Shown: piece by piece, positions 14,613 to 24,480 of the stretch | Numbering within the stretch: position 1 is the first letter of the stretch | Layout of the letters: each line of letters begins with the position of its first letter | Assembly (NCBI RefSeq): GCF_026013545.1 | Contig: NZ_JAPDOG010000014.1 | Span: 62,001 to 126,000 of the forward strand | Direction: 5' to 3' | DNA length: 64,000 nt | DNA from: Defluviimonas salinarum | Lineage (GTDB): Bacteria; Pseudomonadota; Alphaproteobacteria; Rhodobacterales; Rhodobacteraceae | Position numbers and translations under genes: made by a program | Notes under the pieces: generated by a model | What the model saw: only the letters and a program-made list of their open reading frames with translations | What the model was told of the DNA's origin: nothing | The model's database searches: none

Positions 14613-15412
14613 CAGGGTTCCATTCCGTCGTCATCTTCGGGCTCGCCGTCCTCCGCGAGGGTGGGGAAATCCGCCACGAGGCGGTCCCAGACAGCATCCA
14701 TTGCGACCCCGAAGGCCTCCTCGGGATCGAATTTCTGCGATTCCGCGTAGATCGCGGACTGGATGCCGGCATCCGGCACATCCTCCAGCCCGGGCTCGGT
14801 CTGGCCAAAGGTGTCGCGGACATCCGCCACCGAGATGCTCAGGAAACCGACATAGGCGCCCGTCGCCTGTTCGAGGACGATCTGGGCGTGCTGGATGACA
14901 TGCGGGTTCGGGATTTCGGCGACCTTGGCCGCGACCGCCCGCGCATGTGCGATCCGGTGCTCGTCATGCGGCGCCGAAAGCAGCGCCTCGCAGTCCGCAA
15001 GCGGCAGCTCCCAGGAGCCGAAGACCTCGGGGCGTCCGGGGCCTTCGGTCCGCCAGTCACTGACCTTGAAGCCGTTGTTGGTGATCGCATCATCCGTGTT
15101 GATGGCCATCAGGACACCCTCGCCATCCGGCAGGATCGCGATCTCGCTGTCATCGGCATGACCGCGCGCGCGCCCGGATTCGATCCTGCGCATCAGCTCC
15201 GCGGCGCGGGCCTCGGCGACGAGGTCGAAGACATGGAAGCGCGGAACGCCGAGCTCGCCCAGGTCATCGAGGAGCTCGTCGAAGTTGTCCGCAGTGATCA
15301 GTTCGGCCATCTCGCCCTCCTGGACCGACATGGCCAGGTTGGCCGGCCCCTCCCCGTCCAGGTCCGAGCGGCGAAGGAAAAGCGGAATCAGGATATGCTT
15401 TTCAGATGACAT
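14612..15412 (-). CDS. hypothetical protein, first gene of DUF1281 operon (266 aa)
   Basis: Start at 15412 with GAGAGG six bases upstream and TGCGAAAA a further ten bases away (minus strand; 15432-15439). The N-terminus is strand-like (HILIPLFLRRSDLDGEGPA), the rest acidic and helical, ending EDGEPEDDDGMEP. No catalytic pattern. Four coupled genes (this one, DUF1281-like, the repeat protein, the C-H-D protein) form one transcription unit reading to 12966. Confidence 0.75.
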   Translation of the reverse strand: MSSEKHILIPLFLRRSDLDGEGPANLAMSVQEGEMAELITADNFDELLDDLGELGVPRFHVFDLVAEARAAELMRRIESGRARGHADDSEIAILPDGEGVLMAINTDDAITNNGFKVSDWRTEGPGRPEVFGSWELPLADCEALLSAPHDEHRIAHARAVAAKVAEIPNPHVIQHAQIVLEQATGAYVGFLSISVADVRDTFGQTEPGLEDVPDAGIQSAIYAESQKFDPEEAFGVAMDAVWDRLVADFPTLAEDGEPEDDDGMEP

Positions 15413-15476
15413 AACGGACCTCTCATGGCGATTTTCGCAAGAGTAGGGCCTGGCACCGAAAATCCAAACGGGGGAG

Positions 15477-15500
15477 AGCGGCGGCGATCCCGCCGCCGCT
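15477..15500 (-). terminator. terminator of the secreted-protein gene
   Basis: AGCGGCGGCG, atcc, CGCCGCCGCT: a 10-bp perfect stem 14 nt after the stop of gene 15515-16120 (minus strand). No strong T-run. Confidence 0.55.
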
Positions 15501-15514
15501 ACCGCCTGCGCGAC

Positions 15515-16120
15515 CTACTTGACCGCCGAGCGGAGCCAGCCATCGACGAAGGGCCCGTTATGGGTCTCTAGCGTGACGGTCATGTCGTGCATGAGATTTC
15601 CGCTCAGCTCGGGCGTTACGCGCGCGTGGCCCTCGTAAGAGCGCAGACCCTGGAAGAGCTCCACGATCTGGGCGAAGGGCGCCTCCTCGGTCTCCTGTCC
15701 CCAGAGGAACCGGCAGCCGACCGCGCGCAGATCGCCATTCGCGATCTCGAAGACGCCCTCCTCGCCATCCGCCAGGATGAGCCGGTCGAACTCGTCGGCC
15801 GCGACGCGGCCGATCGCCATCAGCGAGACGGCGCCGGCCAGCCCGCTCGTATCGGAGGGGAATTCGACGACATCGAGCCAGAGGTCGCGGTCCCGAAGCT
15901 CGCTGCGGAACTTCATGCCGTTCGCCATCGGCGAGGCGTTCATGAAGGCGTCGAGGCCGGCTGCGGGCACCGCAAAGGCGGTCAGGTCGCCATCCGCCGG
16001 AACATGGCCCGCGACGCCCGAGCAGTCCGCATCCGCCAGGACGGAGGACGCGAGCGGAACGGACATGACCGCAGCGGCGGCCAGGATGGCGGACAGGCGG
16101 ACGAAGACGGGATACGGCAT
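15515..16120 (-). CDS. secreted/periplasmic hypothetical protein
   Basis: Start MPYPVFVRL at 16120 after AAAGGAG. An N-terminal signal peptide is clear: hydrophobic core LSAILAAAAVMSVPLASSVLA, with likely cleavage after ALA-type residues near 27-29. The mature part, about 170 residues, has one Cys pair (C near the N-terminus of the mature chain, and one in AVGCRFLW) and a strand-rich, acidic composition. It is monocistronic: own TGCGAAAA motif 27 nt upstream (16147-16154) and own terminator. Function unknown. Confidence 0.75.
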   Translation of the reverse strand: MPYPVFVRLSAILAAAAVMSVPLASSVLADADCSGVAGHVPADGDLTAFAVPAAGLDAFMNASPMANGMKFRSELRDRDLWLDVVEFPSDTSGLAGAVSLMAIGRVAADEFDRLILADGEEGVFEIANGDLRAVGCRFLWGQETEEAPFAQIVELFQGLRSYEGHARVTPELSGNLMHDMTVTLETHNGPFVDGWLRSAVK

Positions 16121-16199
16121 GCGAAAACTCCTTTTGATGACAAACTTTTTCGCAACGCATTTCGGTGACGTCAAGCGAAAAATCGCGGCGGAGGCCGGA

Positions 16200-16228
16200 A
16201 ACGAAAACGCCGCCCCGAAGGGCGGCGT
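16200..16228 (-). terminator. rho-independent terminator
   Basis: On the minus strand ACGCCGCCC, ttcg, GGGCGGCGT followed by TTTCGTTT, immediately after the stop of gene 16250-16846. The TTCG tetraloop and T-rich tail make it one of the best terminators in the window. Confidence 0.8.
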
Positions 16229-16249
16229 ATCATGCGATTCCCGAGGGAA

Positions 16250-16846
16250 TTACATGCCCGGGCCGGCCGGCTCCTCTTCCTTCGCCTTCTCGGCGGCGCG
16301 CTCGGCCATTTCCGCGCCCATCTGGCCGAAATAGGCATAGGCGAACGACTTGCCGTCCTTGTCGAAGGTCGCGCCGATGAAGTTCACCTCGTGGGACGCG
16401 CCATCCTTCTCGACCTTGCCGCCCAGGTCGACGCTGCCGGCCTCGACGAGGACGCGGGAGGCGTCGCGATCGGCGGCGCGGGCACGGCCGGCCTCAGCGC
16501 GGCCGGCCTTGGCGGCCTCGAGCTCTTCGGGGGATTTCTTGGCCGTGGGCTCGCCCTGCTCGCGGACGGTCGCGACCATGACATGGGCCACGTTGCCCTG
16601 GGTGAAGTACGCCGGGCCACGGAAGACATGCGGCTTGTCGGAGCCGGCGACCTCCTTCAGCTTCGTCTGGGCGGCCTCGCTGAACGCCTCGACGATGCTT
16701 TCCTTGCCTTCCGCGTTGACCACGAGGGCGCGCAGAGCGTCCTTGTCGTCCTTGGTCTTGAAGGTCTCGAGCGAGCCCGCCTTGATCACACCGACGCGGG
16801 TGCTCCAGTCGCGGTCGTCCTTCTTGCCTTCGGGTTTCTCAGCCAT
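16250..16846 (-). CDS. hypothetical protein (198 aa), Ala/Lys/Glu-rich
   Basis: Starts MAEKPEGKKDDRDWSTRVGV with GGAGGACATC in front. The N-terminal two thirds look like a small mixed alpha/beta domain (VGVIKAGSLETFKTK, HVMVATVREQGE), followed by a charged coiled-coil-like stretch and a short alpha/beta end. The composition is unlike the Arg-rich neighbours: it uses Lys heavily, as does gene 24535-25926. Monocistronic between a TTTTCGCA motif (16920-16927) and a strong terminator. This is the profile of an abundantly expressed small protein, but function is unknown. Confidence 0.75.
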   Translation of the reverse strand: MAEKPEGKKDDRDWSTRVGVIKAGSLETFKTKDDKDALRALVVNAEGKESIVEAFSEAAQTKLKEVAGSDKPHVFRGPAYFTQGNVAHVMVATVREQGEPTAKKSPEELEAAKAGRAEAGRARAADRDASRVLVEAGSVDLGGKVEKDGASHEVNFIGATFDKDGKSFAYAYFGQMGAEMAERAAEKAKEEEPAGPGM

Positions 16847-16930
16847 GATGTCCTCCGTGGATGGGCTGTTGATGTTCCAGTTCGAAATCTAGGGCAGATC
16901 GAAGAAAATTGAGAAACACTTTTCGCATAT

Positions 16931-19099
16931 TCATGGCGCCGGAGCCGCCGGTTCCGGCTCGGCCGCCTCTTCAAGGGCCGGACGGGGCTGCCGTGCGCGC
17001 TCCATCAGGATCGCCGCGGCCTTCGGGCTCATCGCCGCGACGAGGTCACGCGCGCCCTTGTCGCGGAAAAGTACCTCCACGGAGGGAGATTTCCCGAAAG
17101 AGCCGCCGATGATGTAGCGCCATTCCTCCCAGGCGGCCTGGCGGCGCTCGGGCTCTCTCCATTCCATCCCGATCACGCCTTTCCAGGTCACGACATGGGC
17201 ATGGTTCTTTTCCTTGCCGAGGCCCTGGGCGCGGACATGCTCGCGCCAGGCGGTCAGTTCCTCGAAGTTGATCCAGGCAGCACCATTCCTGATGGTGCCG
17301 AGCCATTCGGCACAGGCTGCCGCGGCATCAGCCGAGGGATCTCCGTTGCCTTTGGAGCGGTGCTGAACGACCGTGAAGTTCTGCCGCGCCTCGGTCTCGG
17401 TCTCGCCGCGGATGGCGGAAAGCTCGATCGTGGAATAGCTCTCCTTGCCATCGGGTGACTGCACCGAGAAGATGTGGCAATTCGCCTGGAAGGCCTTGGA
17501 GAGATAGAGCCGGCCAACGCAGTGGTTGAGCCGCTCGGATTCGAGCCGCATCAGCCCGAAATTCATCAGCGGCCTCACGACGCAGCCGTTCGAGGCATGG
17601 AAGTTGTCGGCGAGCCGCGGGAAGGACTCAACGCCATACCTTTCGAAGCGTCCGGTCAGCGCCGCGCCGTCGTCGACCGCATATCCGGTGGCCGCGTTGA
17701 GCGCCGGGATCCGCGAGGCGTAGCGGCGCGCAAGCTCCATCACGCCGGCCGCGACATTCTTCGCCTCGCCAAGAAACACCCGTGACGCGACGCCCGTGGC
17801 GGCCGCGAAGAACTCGTTCGAGACCTCCGGGATCTCCTCCGCGGTGCTTTCGATCGAGCTCAGCGCGAGCGGGATGACCGCGGTGCGCGAGAAATCCTCC
17901 ACCGCCTCCATCGCGTCGATCGTCGTCAGCGCGATGGCCCGGCGGTCGTAGGCCGCCGGCTCGAAGTCGGCGGCCTTTGCGAGCGCGGCATGAAAGGCCA
18001 CCCAGTCGCCCTTGCAGGCCGAGAGCGTCTTGGCCACCGGCACACCGAGGCCGTTCTCGAGCGGGATCGCGCAGCCCGCGAGGATGTCGTGGAAGATCCG
18101 CCAGGAGCGGTCGTCCTGTGGCACCCGGTCGGGCGGCAGGTCGGAAAGGTGCTTCAGCGCGAGATCGAGCGAGACCTCGCCCGAGACGGTGAAGCGGCGA
18201 AGCCGGTTCACGCCGAGCGCGTCCTCGCCGCGCGCCTCCTCGCCCTCATTGAACAGCCGCCCGACCGGCAGGCCGACCTTGAGCTGGGAAAGCCGCTTCA
18301 GCGCGCCCTTGCCGAGCCCGGTGCGTTCGATGATGAGCGGCTGCAGCGGCTCGCGGCTGTCGACGGCGCGCGCGAGGATCGGGTTGTCGGCGATCATTCC
18401 GGCGAGGACCGGGAAAGAGGCCGCCGCCTGCATCCGGTCGCGGGCCGCCTCTCCCGTTGCCGAGGCATACCAGTGGACGGCGCGCGCGCTCGGACGCTCG
18501 ACCGCGGCGAGCGCCGTACGGGCCGCCTCGATATCTCCAGGCGCCGTTTTCGGAATCGCCTTGAAGACGGAGGAAACCGCGGCGCGAATCCGGGCCGACT
18601 CGAAGCCCGAGACCGGCATGCCTACGCGCAGGGCCGGATTGCGGATTGGTGTCAGGTCCCCGCCGCGATCCTTCACCAGGCGATTGGCGATCATCCAGCC
18701 CGCCTGGTCCCTGCCGAGAAGGATCACCTCGGGATCGTCATCGGCCCGGCCCGCACTGGCATCTCCCGGACCGCCGGAGAGAAAGGCCTCCCACGCGTTG
18801 ACCTGGCTCGAGAGCCCGGCCCGGACCTTTGCCCCCTCGATCGCGGCGCGCAGGTTGGAGGCGGCAAGAAACGACCAGAGACCGACCGACCCCACGGTGT
18901 CGGGCCGGACCAGGGCACCTCCCATGATCACCGGCCGCACCGTCGGCAGGCCGTCGCCGGACGGTCCGCCGAGATAGCCCGACAGGCGCTGATCCGCCTC
19001 GCTCCAGCGCAGCATCATCCATGACGGGTCCTTGCCGTCGCCGGCGAGGAAGATGTCCGCCCCCCCGTCCCGGGGCCTGAATTCGTTCAGAACCCTCAT
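16931..19099 (-). CDS. PcfJ-domain protein
   Basis: A 722-residue protein. The C-terminal third carries the PcfJ signature: LNHCVGRLYLSKAF, then HIFSVQSPDGKESYSTIEL, then a QHRSKGNGDPS motif, in family order. PcfJ-like proteins occur on conjugative plasmids, ICEs and phages and remain uncharacterised biochemically. The N-terminal ~450 residues are unique. The gene starts four bases after the stop of the giant strawberry-notch gene, and its ribosome site (GGAGG) lies within the last codons of that gene, so the two are made together. Joint action on nucleic acid is inferred. Confidence 0.8.
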   Translation of the reverse strand: MRVLNEFRPRDGGADIFLAGDGKDPSWMMLRWSEADQRLSGYLGGPSGDGLPTVRPVIMGGALVRPDTVGSVGLWSFLAASNLRAAIEGAKVRAGLSSQVNAWEAFLSGGPGDASAGRADDDPEVILLGRDQAGWMIANRLVKDRGGDLTPIRNPALRVGMPVSGFESARIRAAVSSVFKAIPKTAPGDIEAARTALAAVERPSARAVHWYASATGEAARDRMQAAASFPVLAGMIADNPILARAVDSREPLQPLIIERTGLGKGALKRLSQLKVGLPVGRLFNEGEEARGEDALGVNRLRRFTVSGEVSLDLALKHLSDLPPDRVPQDDRSWRIFHDILAGCAIPLENGLGVPVAKTLSACKGDWVAFHAALAKAADFEPAAYDRRAIALTTIDAMEAVEDFSRTAVIPLALSSIESTAEEIPEVSNEFFAAATGVASRVFLGEAKNVAAGVMELARRYASRIPALNAATGYAVDDGAALTGRFERYGVESFPRLADNFHASNGCVVRPLMNFGLMRLESERLNHCVGRLYLSKAFQANCHIFSVQSPDGKESYSTIELSAIRGETETEARQNFTVVQHRSKGNGDPSADAAAACAEWLGTIRNGAAWINFEELTAWREHVRAQGLGKEKNHAHVVTWKGVIGMEWREPERRQAAWEEWRYIIGGSFGKSPSVEVLFRDKGARDLVAAMSPKAAAILMERARQPRPALEEAAEPEPAAPAP

Positions 19100-19102
19100 G
19101 TC

Positions 19103-22100
19103 CTACCTCCACTCGATGTTTTCATAGTCCGGTTCCGCGTCCGCCTCGGCTTCGGCGGGATCTGCCGTCAGGACCGGCGCATCAGCACCAGGCGCCTCCG
19201 TCTCGGCGTTCTCGGGATCGGCAATGACTTCGGGTTCCGCCTCCTCCGGCTCCTCGCCGCTAAACTGGCGCACGGGATGGCCGCTTGCCGCGTCGAGGTC
19301 GATCACAGCCTGGTTGACGAGGCCGCGATACTTGCCGTCGGTCAGCATCATCGACTCGCCGAGACGCTCCAGGATCGCGATCGCACGCTCCTTGCCCTGG
19401 CGGCCGTCAAGCCGGAACTCGACGAGATGCACGCTCTTGGCGCCCTGGCGGCGATAGGCCCGGTCTGGCGTATCCTCGAAACTCGGCAGCGGCCGCCCGT
19501 ACATCAGATCATAAAGACCGGGCCTGGCGGCGAAGAAATGCCGGGTGCTCTTGCGCAGCGGCATCATGTCGAGCTTGAATGTCCGCTGCGTGATCGAGAT
19601 GACCATGTCCGCGTACAGGCGTTCCCCCGGGACGCGGTCGTTCATCACGCCGCCCCAGATCTTCATCATGCGAGGCTCGTCGGAGGTCTCGGGCGCCTCC
19701 ATGTGGCGGTAGGCGATCTCGGCTGCGATCCGGCCGCCGCTGACCGGCACCGGCAGCTTCTCCAGGTCGACCTTGGCGCGGGCAACGACGATGCCGCGAT
19801 GGACATGGTTTTCCATGTCGCGGTAGAGCGAGACGGTGCCGAGATCGTGGCGCGTCGCCTCGTTGATCGCCTGGAGGATATTGCCCGAGAGCACCTGGAC
19901 CGGCAGCCTGCGGGTCAAGAGGCCCTCGCGGTCGAACTCCTCGAGATAGGATTCCTCGAAGCTCTCCGAGAGACCCGGGCGGAAGAAGATCCGCTCATGG
20001 TCCATCGAGGAGATACGCGAGATCGAGGTGGTCTCGGGGTTCGCCATGCCAGGCGAGATCGTCTTGATCTTGTAGGCCGACGGGATGTCGTAGAACGCGG
20101 GGTTCGTCGGCGGCACAAGGCCCACGATCGTGCGGGTGATGAGCGCGTTCGGGTCGAACTCGGACGGGTAGCGGATCGAAACGCCGGGTTTCATGTTCTC
20201 GAGGAGCCAGGCAAGGTCGGTGAAGCGTTCATGGCGCACCTTGAAGCGCGACCCCATCGCCTGCGGGTTTTCGAGCGCGGCCTCCATGGAGATCCCCTCC
20301 GGAAGGTAGGGACGCATCAGCAGCGGCAGGTTCTGGTGGATCCGTTCGGCCCAGGGGGCAAAGCCGTCCGCGCCATAGAGCCGGCGGCAAGCCTCGACAG
20401 CGGTGACAAGCTTGTCGCCGTTCCAGGCCTCCTCGTTGAAGTGATGGATGCCGGTCGAGATGTAGAGCGGAGAGAGGAAGGCCGAGGTGTCGAGATCGTT
20501 CTCTTCGCTTTCCATGCCCGAATAGAGCGTCGTCGCCCTGATCTCGACCTGGCCGTCGAGCTGTTTCGGGCGCAAGGGGTTCGCGTTGCGGCTCTCGAGC
20601 TCTTCGATGATCGCGTCGAACTCCATGCGGATCCGGCTCACGAGGTCGTCCTGCTCGAGCGCGGTGAGCACGATCGAGCGGGCGAGGACCTTGTTCGAGA
20701 GCGAGTCGATGCCGGAGGTCGCGGTGCCCGATCCGGTGTCGACCGCGTCGTTGCCCTGGCCCTGGTTCTGGTTGCTCGGGTCCTCGGCGAACTCGGGGAA
20801 GCCGAGCCGGCGCGCCAGCGACGGCATCGCGAGAAGCACGTTGCGCGTCGCCTCGTCGCCGACCCGATTGAGGAGATCCGGCACATCGTCGAGCAGGAGG
20901 GGATGCGCGCGGTTGCCGTCGACCGAGGCGCCGAGAGAGCGGAGCTTTCGGTTGCGCTGCTGCAGGATCCGCATTTCCGGCGTGAGGCCGGTCATCACCG
21001 ATACCACGCGCGGGTTCGCGACCTGACCGTAGCGGTTGCCGCGGCCCTGGCTCTGGACATACTTGATCACGTCGATCGGGGCCTCGAGCTCGATCATGGT
21101 GCGCGGCCGCTGGTCGGCGAACTTGGGCGAGGCGTGGTAGGAGCCGCCCGTGGCGCCGGCCGAGTTGTAGATCAGGACATCGAGGCCGCCCGCGTTGAAC
21201 GCGTCGATCGTGTCGCGGCGGTTCCGGCCCTGCCGGCGCTGGATCTGGTTGTCGCGGTAGCACAGCGTCCGGCCCGAGATCTCGCCCACCGTCACCCCGT
21301 TCTGCTCGAGGCGCTCGACGAGCGCGTCGACCGGGGAGACCGGCAGGTTGTCCGGGATCTCGCCGATCTGGCGGTCGATCATCTCGAAGGTCCGCGCGAC
21401 ATCCGGATAGACCTCACGCGCATCCCTGGTCTCGCCGTCCACCTTGATGCGGTACATGCCCTCGTGAATCCGGCGGATCTGGTCCTTCAGCGTGAGGCCT
21501 TGCGCATTGCGCATCGCTTCTTCGGAGACCTTGCCGTCGGCGCCGCGAGACATCTCCTGCAGGAGGCCGACATTCGTCGAGTGGAAGGTGATCAGCGGCT
21601 TGCGGCCCTCCTGGATTTCCTGCAGCGCCACGTCGACCACCTGGTCGATCTTGATCGCGTTCATGGTGATCCGCGCGAGGTTCGCGAGCGGCGAGCCGAG
21701 CGCGATCGAATACTGGTTCATCTCGTTGGTGCGCGCCCGCGCCGCCTGGGCGGAGAGGCCGCGGGCGATGAGGGCGTTGTATTGCGCGGTCTGGCGGCGG
21801 CCGAGATGCTCGCCGATCTGCGAGGAGCACTCGATCATCAGCTCGACCGCAGGTGAGAAGCGGTTCATGATCTCCTGGTAGCGCAGCATGCGCTCGTCAT
21901 CGGGAAGCGAGACCCGGAACTCGATGTTCGACAGGTCGTGGTCGCGGCGCAGCAGTACGCCGTCTTCGGCGAGCATCGTCGCGAAGGCCTCCTGGGCGAC
22001 CTCGCCTCCCGAGGCCATGTTGTCGAGGAGCTCGTCGAGGCGGCCGTCCCCGGCCTGCGGCAGGAGCGGCTTGTAGAGGTTCATGCCAGACGGATCGCGC

Positions 22101-24283
22101 GACGGGGTCGCGGTGCCGTAGATCACGTTTTCCGGCCCCACCTGGGCAATCGCGGCACGGATGTTGCGGCCCTGCTGCGAGTTCGGGTTCAGCGCGTTAT
22201 GCGCCTCGTCGAGGACGAGGAGCGTGCGCGCGTCGAGCGCGTTCGCCAGCCAGATCGAGGAGGGGTCATCCTCCTTCGAGCGGAACTGGGAATAGGTGGT
22301 GATGACGACGTTGTAATCCTCGGGCCAGGCTTCGCCGTTGAAGATCGCCTTGCGAACCGAGGCTGGCGGCGAGACGATCTCGCGGGAGATCTCGAGGCCT
22401 GTGACCGGATCGATCGTGACATCGGTCATGTGGCTGCCGGAGGTGAGGAAGAGTACCCGGATCTCTGGCCAGGCTCCCACGTCCTTGAGGTCGCGGCAGA
22501 CGTCGGGAATGTTGATCTGCGCGGATTCCGTGAAGTAGAGCACCCGGTTCCCGGCATCGGCGCGGATATGCTCGCGCGTCATGGCCGCGAGGCTTCGGCC
22601 CTTGCCGACGCCGGTCTGGTCGCCGAGCAGAAAGCCGCGGCCGCGATCGCGCGCGTTCAGCCGCATCGCCACGGTATCGACCTGCTCGGCGGTCAGGATA
22701 TCGCCGAGGCCGTCGAGGCTCTGGCCGAGTGCCGAGGCCACGACGGCATCGACGCCGCCGCGGTCATCCATGTCGCGACGCACCCGGTCGAGCGCCTTTG
22801 TGGTCGCGCCCTCGAGCGCCACCGGGATCATCGTGAAGGGTTCCTTGACCTGCGACAGCGGCTGGTACGGCTTCTGGCGGATATTCTCTTCCCGCCCATC
22901 CTCCGCCTCCGGCCCGGCTTCCTCGACCCCGTCATGGAAGTCGCGGATCCGCGAGCGCGAGCGCGCGATCTCGCGCTCGAGGTTCATCAGGTCGTCGGTG
23001 GTCACGACCTTGAAGGTCCGCAGCGCCGCCTGCGGCAGCGCGTCGAGCGGCTCGGGGCGGCGCTCGCCGATGAAGACGAACAGGCTGGGATCGCCGTCCT
23101 GCACCCCGTCGGCAACCGCCGAGCCGATCTCGGCCACCGCCTCGAGCGCGTAGTTCCGCCCGATATCGGAGCGCAGGCGCTCGAAGGTGTCGGCGGTGAC
23201 AGAGCCAGGAACGCGCAGGATCGTCCGCCCGTCGGCGGCGCGGCGCGCGAGCACGTTTGCGGCGTAGGCGCCGATCCCGTCCGCGGCGATGCCGCCGAGA
23301 TCATGAACCTGCAGCGCCGCGCCTTCGCGGAAGATCCGCGGCATGGCGATCTTCATATCGTCGGAGCCGCGGAAATCGACGGCGTTCTGGCCGCGGGTCG
23401 CGCGGCGCATGAAGGCGACCATCGCCGGAGACGGCGAGAGCGCCTCGCCGTCGCCGGAACGGCGCGACAGCACGAAGCCGGTCGCCGAGGCAACGCGCAT
23501 GGCGGCGATGAACTTGTCGCGCGAGGCATCGTTCTCGACGGCGATCGCGGAGATCTCGCGCAGCATGTGCTCGCGGATCAGGCCCATCGCCGTCTCGCGG
23601 TCGATGTCGAGCCGACCGTGCGGCCCCTCCTCGAGCGCCGCGTCGGCCACCCGCTCGAAATCGGCCGTGTGGAGCGTGCCGCGGCCCGCCATCACGACGA
23701 GGCTCGAGGCGATCGCCTCGAGATCCTCGCGGCGCCCGGCGCGCAGGAAGAGCGTTGGCTTCTCGCCTTCCTGCTCATGGACGAAGTCCGCGCGCCCGTC
23801 GTCGTGATTGACCTTTCGGAAGAAGCGGCCGGAATTGTCCCGCACCACCTCCTCGCCGCGCAGGTTGAGGCCGATCGTGCGGATGCTCTCCGGATCTGGC
23901 TGGATGCGCTGCGGCTTGGCGGCAGCCACCGCGGCCGGGGCGCGGTCGGAAAGGTTGATGGTCCACTTGTCGGACAGAAGATCGTCGCGTTTCAGCGCAA
24001 TCATGGAGCCGCCGAGGCCCTCGGACAGGACCCGCGCGGAGAAGGGGATGTTGCCGTCAGGAAACAGCATGCGCAGCGTGCCGCGGGTCTTGAGCTCCGT
24101 GAAACCGAACCCGAGCGCCTTTTCCCGGACCGTTTCTCCAGCCTCGCCCGGCCCGGTCCGAAGCAGGAGCCCCTTGGCGCCGCCCGGCACCAGGACCCGC
24201 CGCAGGATGGCCGAGTTCTCGGCAAACCCGACCCAGGCGACCATGTCCTGGGGTTTCGTGCCGCGGTCATTCTCAGTGGCCAT
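19103..24283 (-). CDS. strawberry notch-type helicase (giant SF2-like ATPase)
   Basis: Start MATENDRGTKPQDM at 24283 (GAAGGA upstream); 1726 residues. The first ~540 residues contain weakly conserved segments. Walker A FLLGDQTGVGKGRS lies near 548-561, the DEAH box LLVLDEAHNAL near 686-696, TATPSRD motif near 720. The strawberry-notch C-terminal helicase region follows near 1030-1110 (RTMIELEAPIDVIKYVQSQG, RGNRYGQ). Bacterial SNO proteins are typical of large plasmids, ICEs and phages; many carry methyltransferase parts, and I see no intact SAM motif here. It heads an operon with the PcfJ gene. A role in remodelling DNA or nucleoprotein is probable. Confidence 0.88.
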   Translation of the reverse strand: MATENDRGTKPQDMVAWVGFAENSAILRRVLVPGGAKGLLLRTGPGEAGETVREKALGFGFTELKTRGTLRMLFPDGNIPFSARVLSEGLGGSMIALKRDDLLSDKWTINLSDRAPAAVAAAKPQRIQPDPESIRTIGLNLRGEEVVRDNSGRFFRKVNHDDGRADFVHEQEGEKPTLFLRAGRREDLEAIASSLVVMAGRGTLHTADFERVADAALEEGPHGRLDIDRETAMGLIREHMLREISAIAVENDASRDKFIAAMRVASATGFVLSRRSGDGEALSPSPAMVAFMRRATRGQNAVDFRGSDDMKIAMPRIFREGAALQVHDLGGIAADGIGAYAANVLARRAADGRTILRVPGSVTADTFERLRSDIGRNYALEAVAEIGSAVADGVQDGDPSLFVFIGERRPEPLDALPQAALRTFKVVTTDDLMNLEREIARSRSRIRDFHDGVEEAGPEAEDGREENIRQKPYQPLSQVKEPFTMIPVALEGATTKALDRVRRDMDDRGGVDAVVASALGQSLDGLGDILTAEQVDTVAMRLNARDRGRGFLLGDQTGVGKGRSLAAMTREHIRADAGNRVLYFTESAQINIPDVCRDLKDVGAWPEIRVLFLTSGSHMTDVTIDPVTGLEISREIVSPPASVRKAIFNGEAWPEDYNVVITTYSQFRSKEDDPSSIWLANALDARTLLVLDEAHNALNPNSQQGRNIRAAIAQVGPENVIYGTATPSRDPSGMNLYKPLLPQAGDGRLDELLDNMASGGEVAQEAFATMLAEDGVLLRRDHDLSNIEFRVSLPDDERMLRYQEIMNRFSPAVELMIECSSQIGEHLGRRQTAQYNALIARGLSAQAARARTNEMNQYSIALGSPLANLARITMNAIKIDQVVDVALQEIQEGRKPLITFHSTNVGLLQEMSRGADGKVSEEAMRNAQGLTLKDQIRRIHEGMYRIKVDGETRDAREVYPDVARTFEMIDRQIGEIPDNLPVSPVDALVERLEQNGVTVGEISGRTLCYRDNQIQRRQGRNRRDTIDAFNAGGLDVLIYNSAGATGGSYHASPKFADQRPRTMIELEAPIDVIKYVQSQGRGNRYGQVANPRVVSVMTGLTPEMRILQQRNRKLRSLGASVDGNRAHPLLLDDVPDLLNRVGDEATRNVLLAMPSLARRLGFPEFAEDPSNQNQGQGNDAVDTGSGTATSGIDSLSNKVLARSIVLTALEQDDLVSRIRMEFDAIIEELESRNANPLRPKQLDGQVEIRATTLYSGMESEENDLDTSAFLSPLYISTGIHHFNEEAWNGDKLVTAVEACRRLYGADGFAPWAERIHQNLPLLMRPYLPEGISMEAALENPQAMGSRFKVRHERFTDLAWLLENMKPGVSIRYPSEFDPNALITRTIVGLVPPTNPAFYDIPSAYKIKTISPGMANPETTSISRISSMDHERIFFRPGLSESFEESYLEEFDREGLLTRRLPVQVLSGNILQAINEATRHDLGTVSLYRDMENHVHRGIVVARAKVDLEKLPVPVSGGRIAAEIAYRHMEAPETSDEPRMMKIWGGVMNDRVPGERLYADMVISITQRTFKLDMMPLRKSTRHFFAARPGLYDLMYGRPLPSFEDTPDRAYRRQGAKSVHLVEFRLDGRQGKERAIAILERLGESMMLTDGKYRGLVNQAVIDLDAASGHPVRQFSGEEPEEAEPEVIADPENAETEAPGADAPVLTADPAEAEADAEPDYENIEWR

Positions 24284-24480
24284 GACGTGATCCTTCGTTG
24301 GACTGTTCAATTGTTCTACTCGTCATTTTTTCGCACTCCGACATGAAAACGACAAGCAAGACCCGACGAGATGAAAGCGGTCCGGATCCGATTTTGCGAA
24401 TAATTAATACATCACGATACGATCATGAGCCGGCGCCCGATCCGCAGGGGGCGGGCGGCCCAGGGTTGGCGATCCTCTGA
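24284..24480. promoter_or_regulatory. upstream control region of the SNO-PcfJ operon
   Basis: An AT-rich stretch of about 200 bases without a gene. It contains TTTTCGCA (24328-24335), a TTTTGCGAATAATTAATAC stretch (24392-24410) and A/T-rich runs suitable for a promoter reading leftward. No -35/-10 pair can be fixed by eye. Confidence 0.5.

Noticed and set aside
19277-24346. Two long plus-strand open frames opposite the strawberry-notch gene
   Set aside because: Antisense to conserved helicase motifs; no ribosome sites and no recognisable domain.
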